NCBI GenBank assembly: GCA_035713725.1
Contig: DASTMZ010000033.1
Span: forward strand, 1-40,809
Reading direction: 5' to 3'
From: DASQPR01 sp035713725
Lineage (GTDB): Bacteria > Actinomycetota > Actinomycetes > Mycobacteriales > Micromonosporaceae
Length of the DNA: 40,809 nt
Shown here: one piece after another, positions 1 to 7,219 of the stretch
Layout of the letters: every line of letters begins with the position of its first letter
Position numbering within the stretch: the first letter of the stretch is position 1
Position numbers and translations under genes: made by a program
Notes under the pieces: model-generated
What the model was told of the DNA's origin: nothing
What the model saw: the letters and a program-made list of their open reading frames with translations, nothing else
Database searches by the model: none

Positions 1-214
1 GGACGCGGCGCTCGTCTACCGTACGGACGCGAAGGCCGCGGCCGGCAAGGTCGACGCCGTGGAGTTCCCGGAGTCGGCGCTGGCGATCAACACGTACCCG
101 ATCGTGGCCCTGAAGGGATCCAAGAACATGGCGCTCGCGAACGCGTGGGTGAGTTACATCGTGTCGCCGGAGGCGCTCGCGGTGTTCACCGCGGCCGGGT
201 TCCAGGCGCCGTGA
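1..214 (+). CDS. modA: Molybdate ABC transporter substrate-binding protein, C-terminal end (partial)
   Basis: Only the last 70 or so codons are in the window; the reading frame enters at base 2 and stops at TGA 212-214. The visible peptide (DAALVYRTDA, then PESALAINTYPIVALKGSKN and a closing helix with SPEALAVF) matches the C-terminal lobe of ModA-type periplasmic binding proteins, which capture molybdate or tungstate outside the membrane and deliver it to ModBC. It lies 7 bases ahead of modB in the same direction, so it belongs to a modABC operon. The signal peptide and oxyanion-binding residues lie outside the window. Confidence 0.85.
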   Translation, partial: DAALVYRTDAKAAAGKVDAVEFPESALAINTYPIVALKGSKNMALANAWVSYIVSPEALAVFTAAGFQAP

Positions 215-221
215 CGCGACC

Positions 222-1025
222 GTGACGCAGCCGTCGCAGCAGCAGTATCGTCGCCCGCCGGCGATACTGCTGCTGCCGGCGGTGATTGGCACCGCTTACC
301 TGTTCTTTCCGTTGGTCGGCCTCGTCGTCCGGTCGCCATGGGGCACGTTGTGGCAGCGGCTGACCGAGCCGGGCGCGCTCACCGCGCTCTGGCTCTCGCT
401 GCTCACCGCCACTATCACGACGGCGGTCTGCCTCGTGCTCGGCGTACCGGTCGCGTTCGTGTTGGCGCGGACGCGCTTCTTCGGCCAGCGTTTTGTCCGC
501 GCCCTAGTCACGCTTCCGCTTGTCCTGCCGCCGGTGGTCGGTGGCGTCGCGCTGTTCACCGCGTTCGGCCGCACCGGCATCATCGGCGTCTGGCTCGACC
601 GCTGGTTCGGCATCGAGCTTCCGTTCACCACGACGGCCGTCGTGATGTCGCAGACGTTCGTGGCGTTGCCGTTCCTCGTGATCGCGGTTGAGGGCGCGCT
701 TCGCAGCGCGGACACCCGATTCGAGGAGGCCGCGGCGACGCTCGGCGCGTCGCGGTGGACCGCGTTCCGGCGCATCACGCTGCCGCTGGTCGGGCCTGGC
801 GTGGCCGCTGGTTCGGTGCTGTGCTGGGCGCGCGCGCTCGGTGAGTTCGGCGCGACGATCACGTTCGCCGGCAACCTGCCCGGCAGCACGCAGACCATGC
901 CGATCGCCGTTTACATCACGCTGCAGAACGACCCGGACGGCGCGATCCTGCTGAGTTTGATCCTGGTCGCCGTCTCTATCCTGGTGCTCGTGAGTCTGCG
1001 CGGCCGGTGGATCGGCGCTGGTTGA
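222..1025 (+). CDS. modB: Molybdate ABC transporter permease ModB
   Basis: A 267-residue integral membrane permease with a GTG start 7 bases after modA. Hydrophobic segments run through the chain, beginning with a first span around residues 13-32. The cytoplasmic EAA loop that docks onto the ATPase is clear (FEEAAATLGASRWTAFRRI, about residues 168-186). The GEFGATITFAGNLPGSTQ stretch near residue 210 is typical of ModB/CysT permeases. Its length is normal for ModB. Its stop codon overlaps the modC start (TGATG), which implies translational coupling. Assignment to molybdate rather than sulfate rests on the flanking modA and modC. Confidence 0.93.
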   Translation: MTQPSQQQYRRPPAILLLPAVIGTAYLFFPLVGLVVRSPWGTLWQRLTEPGALTALWLSLLTATITTAVCLVLGVPVAFVLARTRFFGQRFVRALVTLPLVLPPVVGGVALFTAFGRTGIIGVWLDRWFGIELPFTTTAVVMSQTFVALPFLVIAVEGALRSADTRFEEAAATLGASRWTAFRRITLPLVGPGVAAGSVLCWARALGEFGATITFAGNLPGSTQTMPIAVYITLQNDPDGAILLSLILVAVSILVLVSLRGRWIGAG

Positions 1026-2068
1026 TGCTGCATGCCCATCTCGTCGTCGATCGCGGCAGGTTCACCTTGGACCTGCCGCTTGATGTCGCGGCCGGCGAGG
1101 TGGTGGCGTTGCTTGGCCCGAACGGTGCGGGCAAGACCACCGCGTTGCGTGCGCTTGCCGGGCTGGTCGCGCTCTCCGGCGGCACGATCGAGTTGGACGG
1201 TACGCAGATTGCCCGTCCCGGTGGTGGCCTGCCACCCGAGCGGCGGCGGGTCGGCGTGGTGTTCCAGGACTACCTGTTGTTCCCGCACCTTTCCGCGCTC
1301 GAGAACGTCGCGTTCGGTCCGCGGAGCACGGGATCGTCGCGACATCATGCACGCGTGATGGCCGCCGCCTGGCTCGACCGCATGGGGCTGGGCGAGGTGG
1401 CGTTACAGAAGCCTGGTGGGCTCTCCGGCGGCCAGGCCCAGCGCGTCGCGCTCGCCCGGGCGTTGGTGACGAGTCCACGACTGCTGCTGCTGGACGAACC
1501 GTTGGCGGCACTCGATGCCGGCACCCGGCTGGCAGTGCGAGCCGACCTACGGCGGCACCTCGCCGCGTACGACGGCGCGACCGTACTCGTGACGCACGAC
1601 CCGTTGGACGCGATGGTGCTCGCCGATCGGATCGTGGTGATCGAAGCCGGGAAGATGGTGCAGGACGGCCCGCCGTCGGAGATCGTACGGCGACCGCGCA
1701 CCGAATACGTCGCGCGCCTGGCCGGGCTGAACCTGTATCGCGGCGTGGCGTCGGACGGCCTCGTGAGCCTGGCCGACGGCGGTGAGCTCACCGTCGAGGA
1801 GCGGATGACCGGCGACGTTTTCGTAGCGTTCCCGCCGAGCGCGGTGGCGGTGCACCGGCAACACCCGGAGGGCAGTCCGCGCAACGTCTGGGAAGTGACC
1901 GTGGCCGGCGTCGAGGCGCACGGCGACCTGATGCGCGTCGAGTTCCGTGGCACGCCGTCGGTGGCGGCCGAGGTGACACCGGCCGCCGCGGCAGAACTCG
2001 AGCTGATGCCCGGCCAGACCGCCTGGGTCGCGGTGAAGGCGACCGAGACGCACGCGTACCCGGCTTAG
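1025..2068 (+). CDS. modC: Molybdate ABC transporter ATP-binding protein ModC
   Basis: A 347-residue ATPase. The ATG at 1025 overlaps the modB stop; an in-frame GTG at 1007 is possible but would overlap modB further. The protein has Walker A (GPNGAGKTT, residues 31-39), a Q-loop (VVFQDY), the ABC signature LSGGQAQR, Walker B LLLLDEP and a switch histidine (VTHDP). The last 120 or so residues look like a TOBE/MOP oxyanion-binding domain, as in ModC, which supports molybdate over a generic cation or sugar substrate. It energises import through ModB. Confidence 0.93.
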   Translation: MLHAHLVVDRGRFTLDLPLDVAAGEVVALLGPNGAGKTTALRALAGLVALSGGTIELDGTQIARPGGGLPPERRRVGVVFQDYLLFPHLSALENVAFGPRSTGSSRHHARVMAAAWLDRMGLGEVALQKPGGLSGGQAQRVALARALVTSPRLLLLDEPLAALDAGTRLAVRADLRRHLAAYDGATVLVTHDPLDAMVLADRIVVIEAGKMVQDGPPSEIVRRPRTEYVARLAGLNLYRGVASDGLVSLADGGELTVEERMTGDVFVAFPPSAVAVHRQHPEGSPRNVWEVTVAGVEAHGDLMRVEFRGTPSVAAEVTPAAAAELELMPGQTAWVAVKATETHAYPA

Positions 2069-2151
2069 CGTTGTGGCAGCGGGCGTCTGGACTGTCCGCC
2101 GTCCGCCGTTGGGCGTCGACGGCGATGCGCGCATGGGTGGAAGATGGCGCC

Positions 2152-2808
2152 GTGGATCAAGCCAACGGTATTGGCCGCGTGGATCAGCTGCTGGACCTTG
2201 ATCCCGGCCGAGTAGCGGTCGTTCTCGTCGACTTCCAACAAGACTTCTGCGGACACCCCGGCGTCGACGCCGGCCTGACTGGCACTGAGGCCAACGCGCG
2301 TACGGCGTTGCATGCGAACGCTTTCGCCGCCGAGGCGGCGCGCTTTGGCGTGCGGACGATCTACTCGCAGCAGGTGCTCGACATGGATCGGCTGACCGAG
2401 CGGCAACGGCGCTGGGAGGTCGGCAATCGTCTGTGCGTCGCGGGATCGGCGGGTGGGGAGTTGTTCGTGCCGCCGGTGGTTGGGGCGCGAGTGGTGCGCA
2501 AGCACCGATTCGACATCTGGCAGAGCGCGGAATTCCTGGATGCGCTGGCGGACTGGGACATCGATGGCTTGGTGATCGGAGGCGTGGAACTGCAGTGCTG
2601 CGTGCTGTACGCGGTGCTCGGCGCCGACGAGCGTGGCTTCCACTACGTGGTCCCGCAGGATCTGGTGTCCGGGATCGACCGGTGTGAGACGACCTCTAAC
2701 CCGGTGGTTCGCGAGTATCTTCGGTTGGTGCATCCAGCGCCAGAGTCCGCCGACGTGTTGTTGGCGGAGTGGCGGCAGCGTCGTGGAATGGCTGGAGCCA
2801 TCGGGTGA
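2152..2808 (+). CDS. Isochorismatase-family cysteine hydrolase
   Basis: An isochorismatase-fold hydrolase (Rossmann-like alpha/beta fold, with nicotinamidase and N-carbamoyl-sarcosine amidase as relatives). The family triad is visible: Asp in VLVDFQQDF, Lys in VVRKHRFD, and Cys in GVELQCCVLYAV just after a cis-peptide-like GVE turn. I chose GTG 2152 (218 aa) because GGAAG lies 8 bases upstream. In-frame starts at ATG 2125 and GTG 2071 lack a ribosome site and add a basic, unconserved N-terminus. The substrate cannot be told from sequence. The gene follows modC at 83 bp and is closed by a strong hairpin terminator, so it may be read together with mod. Confidence 0.85.
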   Translation: MDQANGIGRVDQLLDLDPGRVAVVLVDFQQDFCGHPGVDAGLTGTEANARTALHANAFAAEAARFGVRTIYSQQVLDMDRLTERQRRWEVGNRLCVAGSAGGELFVPPVVGARVVRKHRFDIWQSAEFLDALADWDIDGLVIGGVELQCCVLYAVLGADERGFHYVVPQDLVSGIDRCETTSNPVVREYLRLVHPAPESADVLLAEWRQRRGMAGAIG

Positions 2809-2816
2809 CGGACACG

Positions 2817-2866
2817 CGTCGGGCCGAGGTCGTTTGCGCGACCTCGGCCCGACGGTGTTTGTTGTT
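2817..2866. terminator. Bidirectional intrinsic terminator
   Basis: A perfect 16-bp inverted repeat (2817-2832 pairs with 2839-2854) with a 6-base loop, followed on the plus strand by a T-rich run (GTTTGTTGTT). It lies between the convergent isochorismatase-like gene and the NlpC/P60 gene, so it should end transcripts from both sides; the T-run favours the plus-strand direction. Confidence 0.85.
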
Positions 2867-2901
2867 CGCTGCCGGCTTGCTATGGGCTCGCTACCGGCTC
2901 G

Positions 2902-3891
2902 CTACGGCCGGCCGTAGCCATACGGCGTCATCATGTTGATCGATGCGATCTTCACGTTTTCGCCCGCCTGTGGCGCATGGATCACCCGACCGCCGCCGAT
3001 GTAGATGGCCACGTGTCCGAGATTTCGATAGAACACGAGGTCGCCCGGTTGCAACGACGACCGGCTGATGTGACTGATCGCGTGATACTGCATCGCGGCG
3101 TTATGCGGCAACGACACGCCAACCGAGGCGTACGCGGCCATCACGAGACCGGAGCAGTCATACGAGCCGGGGCCGTCCGCGCCAAAGGCGTACGGCTTGC
3201 CGAGTTGGTCGTACGCGAACGCGACGACCTTGCCACCACGACCCGGCAGGTACGGCGCCGGAGGGTGCGAGCCGCCGGATGCCTCCGTGGCGCTGCCAAA
3301 CGCCTTGGTTCGCAACTTGAGCAGGCTGGAGAGCTTCGTATTGATCGTTGCCTTTTGTTTCGCGAGGCTCGTCTTCTGCGTCTGCTCGGTGGCGACCAAC
3401 GTGTCGATCTTCTGCTTTTGCGTAAAGTACGCCGCGTTGACCTTCTGGTAGTTCGCGATCTGATCCTGCTGCGCCGCCGCCACACGGTTCAGCATTGCCA
3501 TGCTCGAGGCGAGATCGACGGTCGATCCGGTCGACAGGATGGCGTTCATCGACGACAGCTTGCCGCCGCTCATGTATTCCGCGACCGCGATCGACTGGAC
3601 CTGAACGCGGGCGACGTTGAGCGACGTGAGCAGCGGAGCCATTTGCTTCTGCAGTGCGGCGGACGTCTTCAGGTTCTTCGCGAGGAGCGTGTTGACCCCG
3701 TCGTACTGTTCGACGATCTTTTCGAGCGCCGCCGACTGTTGTTGGATTTGCTTCTGCAGCTCGGCGAGTGACGTGCCGCTGGGAGAGGCCGGGACCGGCG
3801 CGGCGGATGCCTGTGACGCGGGTAGCGCAAACCCCGCGACGACCGCTCCCAGGACGACGACACGCAACAGCCACGTACGCGCTGTGCGCAA
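2902..3891 (-). CDS. Secreted NlpC/P60 peptidoglycan endopeptidase with N-terminal coiled coil
   Basis: A 329-residue secreted hydrolase. It has a signal peptide (basic start, hydrophobic run, ALPASQASA), then about 170 residues of alpha-helical coiled coil (QKQIQQQSAALEK onward), then an NlpC/P60 domain. The catalytic residues are visible: Cys246 in YDCSGL, His293 in GHVAIY and His305 in VIHAP. Such RipA/RipB/CwlO-like proteins cut stem peptides during growth or division. I chose the TTG at 3891 because AAGGAG lies 7 bases upstream; the TTG at 3897 is only 1 base from it. Expression is very probably controlled by the c-di-AMP riboswitch just upstream, a known pairing in actinobacteria that links wall remodelling to second-messenger level. 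Confidence 0.92.
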   Translation of the reverse strand: MRTARTWLLRVVVLGAVVAGFALPASQASAAPVPASPSGTSLAELQKQIQQQSAALEKIVEQYDGVNTLLAKNLKTSAALQKQMAPLLTSLNVARVQVQSIAVAEYMSGGKLSSMNAILSTGSTVDLASSMAMLNRVAAAQQDQIANYQKVNAAYFTQKQKIDTLVATEQTQKTSLAKQKATINTKLSSLLKLRTKAFGSATEASGGSHPPAPYLPGRGGKVVAFAYDQLGKPYAFGADGPGSYDCSGLVMAAYASVGVSLPHNAAMQYHAISHISRSSLQPGDLVFYRNLGHVAIYIGGGRVIHAPQAGENVKIASINMMTPYGYGRP

Positions 3892-3911
3892 GAGCAATCT
3901 CCTTCTTCCCC

Positions 3912-4095
3912 ACCGCCTACCGGGTTAGCTGACGGGTTCGAGCTGGGAAGTCGCTCTACCGCGCGGGCGCGGATTCACCCCAACAACCTGGGTCCCCGAT
4001 TCGCTGGCCGGCCTTGGTTCGTGGTGCGTGCGCGGCGTGCGCGACTCGACGGCGCCGCATCGGTTCAGGCCGGGGGTGGCCGTCAAGCTTCCGTG
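3912..4095 (-). ncRNA. Cyclic di-AMP riboswitch (ydaO/yuaA type)
   Basis: Read on the minus strand, the leader carries the hallmarks of the ydaO/yuaA class: GGGGACCCAGG, then GGGGUGAAUCCGC, a GC-rich arm, GGUAGAGCGACUUCCC, and the strongly conserved 3' block GAACCCGUCAGCUAACCC followed by GGUAGGCGG. It ends about 10 bases before the Shine-Dalgarno sequence of the NlpC/P60 gene. In actinobacteria this class binds c-di-AMP and usually turns off wall hydrolase genes. The 5' edge is approximate, judged from the predicted transcription start near 4099. Confidence 0.9.
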
Positions 4096-4105
4096 CGGCT
4101 CGCTC

Positions 4106-4132
4106 AACGTAACCCGGTCGTGGCAAGGTCAA
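4106..4132 (-). promoter_or_regulatory. Predicted promoter of the riboswitch-NlpC/P60 transcript
   Basis: On the minus strand, TTGACC (4127-4132) and TACGTT (4106-4111) are separated by 15 bases, slightly short for a housekeeping sigma factor. The expected start, about 7 bases beyond the -10, falls near 4099, right at the 5' end of the riboswitch. That agreement is the main support. Confidence 0.5.
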
Positions 4133-4359
4133 CAGTGCGGAATGCCCGAGATTCACCGTGTTGATCAGCAAAGGCGGAGAAGATTCCGTCGACCGGTTGA
4201 GAGGTAATGAAATGCTTCGCGCCGATTTATCCCGCGACCAATTTCCGGCGCACGCCCGTGACCAGGGACTTTGTGGGTACGACGCCGCGTGGGCGCGCCG
4301 AGCCGCAATGACTTCGCCGGTAGCCAATACCCACCGGTACGCTCTGTAAGGATCTTCTG
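4133..4359. other. Intergenic region between riboswitch promoter and tRNA-Arg
   Basis: About 230 bases with no convincing gene. A short plus-strand open frame (4158-4349) lacks a ribosome site, has no recognisable domain and has unremarkable codon use. The tRNA promoter should lie here but I cannot pick it out. Confidence 0.4.
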
Positions 4360-4432
4360 GCGCCCGTAGCTCAGTGGATAGAGCAGGAGACTTCTAATCT
4401 CAAGGTCGCAGGTTCGAATCCTGCCGGGCGCA
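4360..4432 (+). tRNA. tRNA-Arg (anticodon TCT)
   Basis: A 73-base cloverleaf. The 7-bp acceptor stem GCGCCCG pairs with CGGGCGC, and the D-arm is GCTC/GAGC. The anticodon loop is CTTCTAA with anticodon TCT, and the T-arm is GCAGG TTCGAAT CCTGC. The discriminator is A at 4432. CCA is not encoded. It reads AGA-type arginine codons, which are rare in GC-rich genomes. Confidence 0.95.
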
Positions 4433-4485
4433 CTGTGTGATGTCTCAGGACATCGTTCGCACCGGTGTCGTGTTCTCGGGCTTGC

Positions 4486-5046
4486 TCACAGGGGATCGAG
4501 AAGAAGCTCACCGCCGGGTGAGTAGAAGTAGCCACGTCTGAACTCGGCCCAGTTCTCGATCGTCGGGTCCTCCCACCTGGCCAGCCACTCCGTCAGCCTG
4601 GCGTGCTCATTGGCGAAGCCATTGGTCGCAAGCCACTGCAAGGTTTCGCTTCGCCCAGCACCAAAGATCGCTTGAGCGTCGAAGCCGGCGGCGAGGTCGA
4701 AGTCGCCTGTACCGAACTTCGCCCTGTACAGAAGACGCGAATCCGCCGGATCGCCAACGACGAAGAGAAGGAACGCGCAGAGGTAGATGTTCTCGAACTC
4801 GTCGTCGACCCCCTCTTCTGGGCTTTCGCGCCAGTCCATTTCGTACTCGAAAACCTGGCGCAGGAGGGCGTGGTCGGGCACTGGATCATCCAGACTCACC
4901 AGGCGCAGTGCCTCACGGCGTGACCGCGGCGTCGGGAGATCGTGATCATGGTTCACGAACGCAGCGTAGACGCTCGCTGGCCAGCCACCGATCATCGGCG
5001 GGTCGTGCTCGGTATAGATGCGAGACACGGGTGCGTGTCGAGCCAC
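4486..5046 (-). CDS. Hypothetical protein, acidic, about 186 aa
   Basis: Family not recognised. A soluble acidic protein rich in Trp, Asp and Glu with no signal peptide, membrane span or obvious catalytic motif. The central part (VFEYEMDWRESPEEG, then ENIYLCAFLLFVVGDPADS) looks alpha-helical. The C-terminal FRRGYFYSPGGELLLDPL suggests a closing beta hairpin. The start is uncertain: GTG 5046 has a distant GAGGG, and ATG 4995 gives 169 aa without a clear ribosome site. It is divergent from the neighbouring toxin-antitoxin pair and sits next to tRNA-Arg, so it may be part of an accessory insertion. It could be an immunity- or defence-type protein, but nothing in the sequence shows that. Confidence 0.6.
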   Translation of the reverse strand: MARHAPVSRIYTEHDPPMIGGWPASVYAAFVNHDHDLPTPRSRREALRLVSLDDPVPDHALLRQVFEYEMDWRESPEEGVDDEFENIYLCAFLLFVVGDPADSRLLYRAKFGTGDFDLAAGFDAQAIFGAGRSETLQWLATNGFANEHARLTEWLARWEDPTIENWAEFRRGYFYSPGGELLLDPL

Positions 5047-5123
5047 GTGCCGAGCCGGCCCTCAGCTGGCATCGCCTGACGCGGTTCTGGGGCGCGCCGG
5101 AGTGTTGTGTACGCAAAATCGTG

Positions 5124-5136
5124 TACAATCACGTGA
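5124..5136 (+). promoter_or_regulatory. -10 element of a leaderless toxin-antitoxin transcript
   Basis: TACAAT at 5124-5129 ends 6 bases before the antitoxin ATG at 5136, the spacing expected when transcription starts at the A of the start codon. No Shine-Dalgarno sequence is present. Two GTGTAC hexamers (5107-5112 and 5121-5126) surround it and may form the Phd operator. No good -35 is visible. Confidence 0.55.
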
Positions 5137-5408
5137 TGACCGAGAGCATCAGTGTCCGCGACGCTCGAACGCATCTGGCCGAGCTCATCACCTCCGCCGA
5201 GTCCGGAACCCCGACTGTCATCACCCGTAACGGCACGCCCGCGGCAGTGCTGGTGCCAGTGGCCGACTACCAGGCACTCGAAGATGCAGCCGACATCGTC
5301 CTCGCGCGCGAAGCGGCAGCCGTCCTGCGGGACGAGGGCGAAGGCCGCCGCTACTCGCTGGCGGAGGTCATTGCTGACGTGTTCGCCGAACGAACTGACG
5401 CGGTGTGA
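5136..5408 (+). CDS. Phd/YefM-family antitoxin
   Basis: A 90-residue antitoxin. The N-terminal part (ISVRDARTHLAELITSAESG, then PTVITRNGTPAAVLVPVADYQAL) is the canonical Phd/YefM DNA-binding and dimerisation fold. The acidic, Arg-rich C-terminus would wrap the toxin. It probably represses its own promoter and neutralises the RelE-like toxin encoded next, with which it overlaps by 4 bases (GTGA). Longer in-frame extensions upstream are unlikely because the -10 element lies directly before this ATG. Confidence 0.92.
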   Translation: MTESISVRDARTHLAELITSAESGTPTVITRNGTPAAVLVPVADYQALEDAADIVLAREAAAVLRDEGEGRRYSLAEVIADVFAERTDAV

Positions 5409-5674
5409 AATATCAGTTCGAATTCCTGCCATCGGCGCGCCGTCAGTTGATGGCAATCGAACAGCCTGTGGCGCTACACATCCTCACCCGTCTCGCGCGA
5501 CTCGGCGACGACCCTTACCGTGAAGACGCTGACGTCAAGAAGCTTGCCGGAGCCGATGGCCTCTACCGGCTCCGGGTCGGCAACTACCGAGTGGCGTACC
5601 AGATCGACAACGGTCGGCTTGTGATCCTTGTCGTGAAAGTCGCCCACCGCCGCGAGGTCTATCGAGGCATGTAG
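5405..5674 (+). CDS. RelE/ParE-family toxin
   Basis: An 89-residue basic protein, the usual length for RelE toxins. Typical strands are visible: KYQFEFLPSARRQLMAI at the start, then DVKKLAGADGLYRLRVGNYRVAYQI and VKVAHRREVYR at the C-terminus. These hold the basic and tyrosine residues used by RelE for ribosome-dependent mRNA cleavage. The GTG start overlaps the antitoxin stop, giving coupled, antitoxin-first expression. The RelE-type sequence favours mRNA interference over gyrase inhibition (ParE), but the two subfamilies cannot be separated with certainty here. Confidence 0.9.
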   Translation: MKYQFEFLPSARRQLMAIEQPVALHILTRLARLGDDPYREDADVKKLAGADGLYRLRVGNYRVAYQIDNGRLVILVVKVAHRREVYRGM

Positions 5675-5862
5675 CGCATACGTCGCGCAGGCGCAGATCA
5701 GGAGGTCCACACACGACATTACTCGATCGGCGCCGGCTCGCAGATGCTGCCAGCCTTCGTAGTCCCAGCTTTGCGCTGCTGTCGCGCGATCAGACATCGC
5801 CAACGATTGAGCGTCGGGTGTCCACCGCCAACGGCCGCCGGTGCGCCATGGGTCGGGCTCGG

Positions 5863-6369
5863 TCAGTGCATTTCATCGAGGACTGTGAGGGCGTCGTCGG
5901 GGCCGCTGGACTCGTACTCGTAAAGGATGTCGCCAGTATTCGCACCGACCACGTCGAGCCTGTAACAGTCCGTATGGACCTTGTTCGGCCCGGGACCGCT
6001 ACTGATACAGGTCAGATGCTTGGACACGATGACATACGCCAGCCCGTCATTCCCACCGAGTTCGAGAATGTTGGATCGGACGAGGTAGATGGTCGTGGTG
6101 CCGACGCCCGACGCGCACACGTCCATGGAACGCGTGCGGCATCCGGCGAACAGCGTCTTTGCGGTGATCGCCGGAGCCTCCTTGCCTGGCGGATCGAAGA
6201 TGAGGTTGGCGTCTTTCAGCACTGCCCGGTGACTGATCGGGCCGACATAGGTCGCGGTGACGCGATGACCGTCCGGTCCGATTGCGTGCAGGGTTTGGTG
6301 GCCCGAGCATCCGACCAGCGTGCCGAGAACGGCGGCCGCTAAAAGGAGAACGCGCAGAGGCTTGGTCAC
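5863..6369 (-). CDS. Small lipoprotein, tandem paralogue A
   Basis: A 168-residue predicted lipoprotein of unknown function. The signal peptide ends in the lipobox LVGC, with Cys21 as the acylated residue. The mature part is about 60% alike by eye in its first half to the next gene: QTLHA, ATYVGP, HR, APAI and four matching cysteines (FAGC, VCAS, LTC, DCYR) that could form two disulfides on the cell surface. The GTG start at 6369 is supported by comparison with the paralogue, whose GTG occupies the same place after a duplicated leader. A conserved -10-like TACGAT (6415-6420) lies about 45 bases upstream. Confidence 0.8.
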   Translation of the reverse strand: MTKPLRVLLLAAAVLGTLVGCSGHQTLHAIGPDGHRVTATYVGPISHRAVLKDANLIFDPPGKEAPAITAKTLFAGCRTRSMDVCASGVGTTTIYLVRSNILELGGNDGLAYVIVSKHLTCISSGPGPNKVHTDCYRLDVVGANTGDILYEYESSGPDDALTVLDEMH

Positions 6370-6370
6370 G

Positions 6371-7052
6371 GGTCATCACCGGTCCGATGTCGACCGCCGC
6401 GAACTGTTGGCCGCATCGTACGCCGCCGAGCGTCGTCGGCTACTTGATCACTGCCCCGCCGCTAGCGCGATCAGTGCATTTTCTCGACGAGTTCCAACTC
6501 GTGCGGGTCGCCGGTCTGTATTGCACCGAGGCCGGCATCTCTCGTCGCATCCATGAAATTGATCCCGAAGCAGTTGTACACGTGGACTGGGCGGGGAGAC
6601 ATTCCCGGAAGCAGCGCAGGGCCGCCGGAATCGGAACACTTGAAGTCCGTCGAGACGATCAGATACGCCAGCTGGCCGCTCATCCCGCCCAAGTTATCGG
6701 TGGTGACCCGGGCGAGGTAGACCGTCGTGCTGCCACCAAACCAGATGCAGATACCTCGCCTGGCGCAATGCGCGAATGCCGTCGCCGGACTGATGGCTGG
6801 CGCCTGCGTACCCGGCCGATCGAAACTGAAGCCGGTGTATTGCAAATCCACGCGATGCGTGAGAGGACCGGCGTAGGTGGCGCTGACCACTCCGACGTTA
6901 GGTTCGACGGCGTGCAAGGTTTGACGTTGCGCGCAACCGACGAGCGCGACGAGAACGGCGGTCGCCAAGAGCAACGCGCTCACTGGTTTCGACACGGTCA
7001 TCACCGGTCCGATGTCTGCACCCGCAACTTGTGTGCGCATCGTACGCCGCCG
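6371..7052. repeat. Duplicated leader of the two lipoprotein genes
   Basis: A 21-base block directly upstream of one start codon (6371-6391) is repeated exactly upstream of the other (6996-7016). A second 16-base block holding the -10-like TACGAT is repeated at 6413-6428 and 7037-7052. This shows that promoter, leader and gene were duplicated as one unit, with the leader diverging less than the coding sequence. Confidence 0.85.
6471..6995 (-). CDS. Small lipoprotein, tandem paralogue B
   Basis: A 174-residue predicted lipoprotein (176 if the in-frame ATG at 7001 is used) with a signal peptide and the lipobox ALVGC. It is homologous to the downstream gene (5863-6369): both have QTLHAV/I, ATYAGP, THR, APAIS, FAHC, a Leu-Gly-Gly turn and a final E/EMH or EKMH ending. 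The four cysteines are conserved. Function is unknown. GTG 6995 is preferred because the same GTG follows an identical leader in the paralogue, where an extra base puts the upstream ATG out of frame. A TACGAT -10 candidate lies at 7039-7044. Confidence 0.78.
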   Translation of the reverse strand: MSKPVSALLLATAVLVALVGCAQRQTLHAVEPNVGVVSATYAGPLTHRVDLQYTGFSFDRPGTQAPAISPATAFAHCARRGICIWFGGSTTVYLARVTTDNLGGMSGQLAYLIVSTDFKCSDSGGPALLPGMSPRPVHVYNCFGINFMDATRDAGLGAIQTGDPHELELVEKMH

Positions 7053-7219
7053 GAGCGCTGGCCGCCGATCATGCGCGGGTGTGTAGCGCGACCGAGCCAC
7101 CACGTTCGGTGCATGCTCGACCCAAAGTCCATCCAGGACCGTCCAAATTGCCATCCGCGTCTCGACACGGTTGGCGCCCGGTCGTAGCTTCGACGCATCG
7201 ACCTCCGTAAGGAGCCCCC

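Noticed and set aside
4158..4349. Short plus-strand frame before tRNA-Arg
   Set aside because: 63 codons with no start signal, domain or gene-like codon bias.
4360..5674. Genomic island integrated at tRNA-Arg
   Set aside because: No integrase and no repeat of the tRNA 3' end was found downstream, so the small accessory patch is noted but not called an island.
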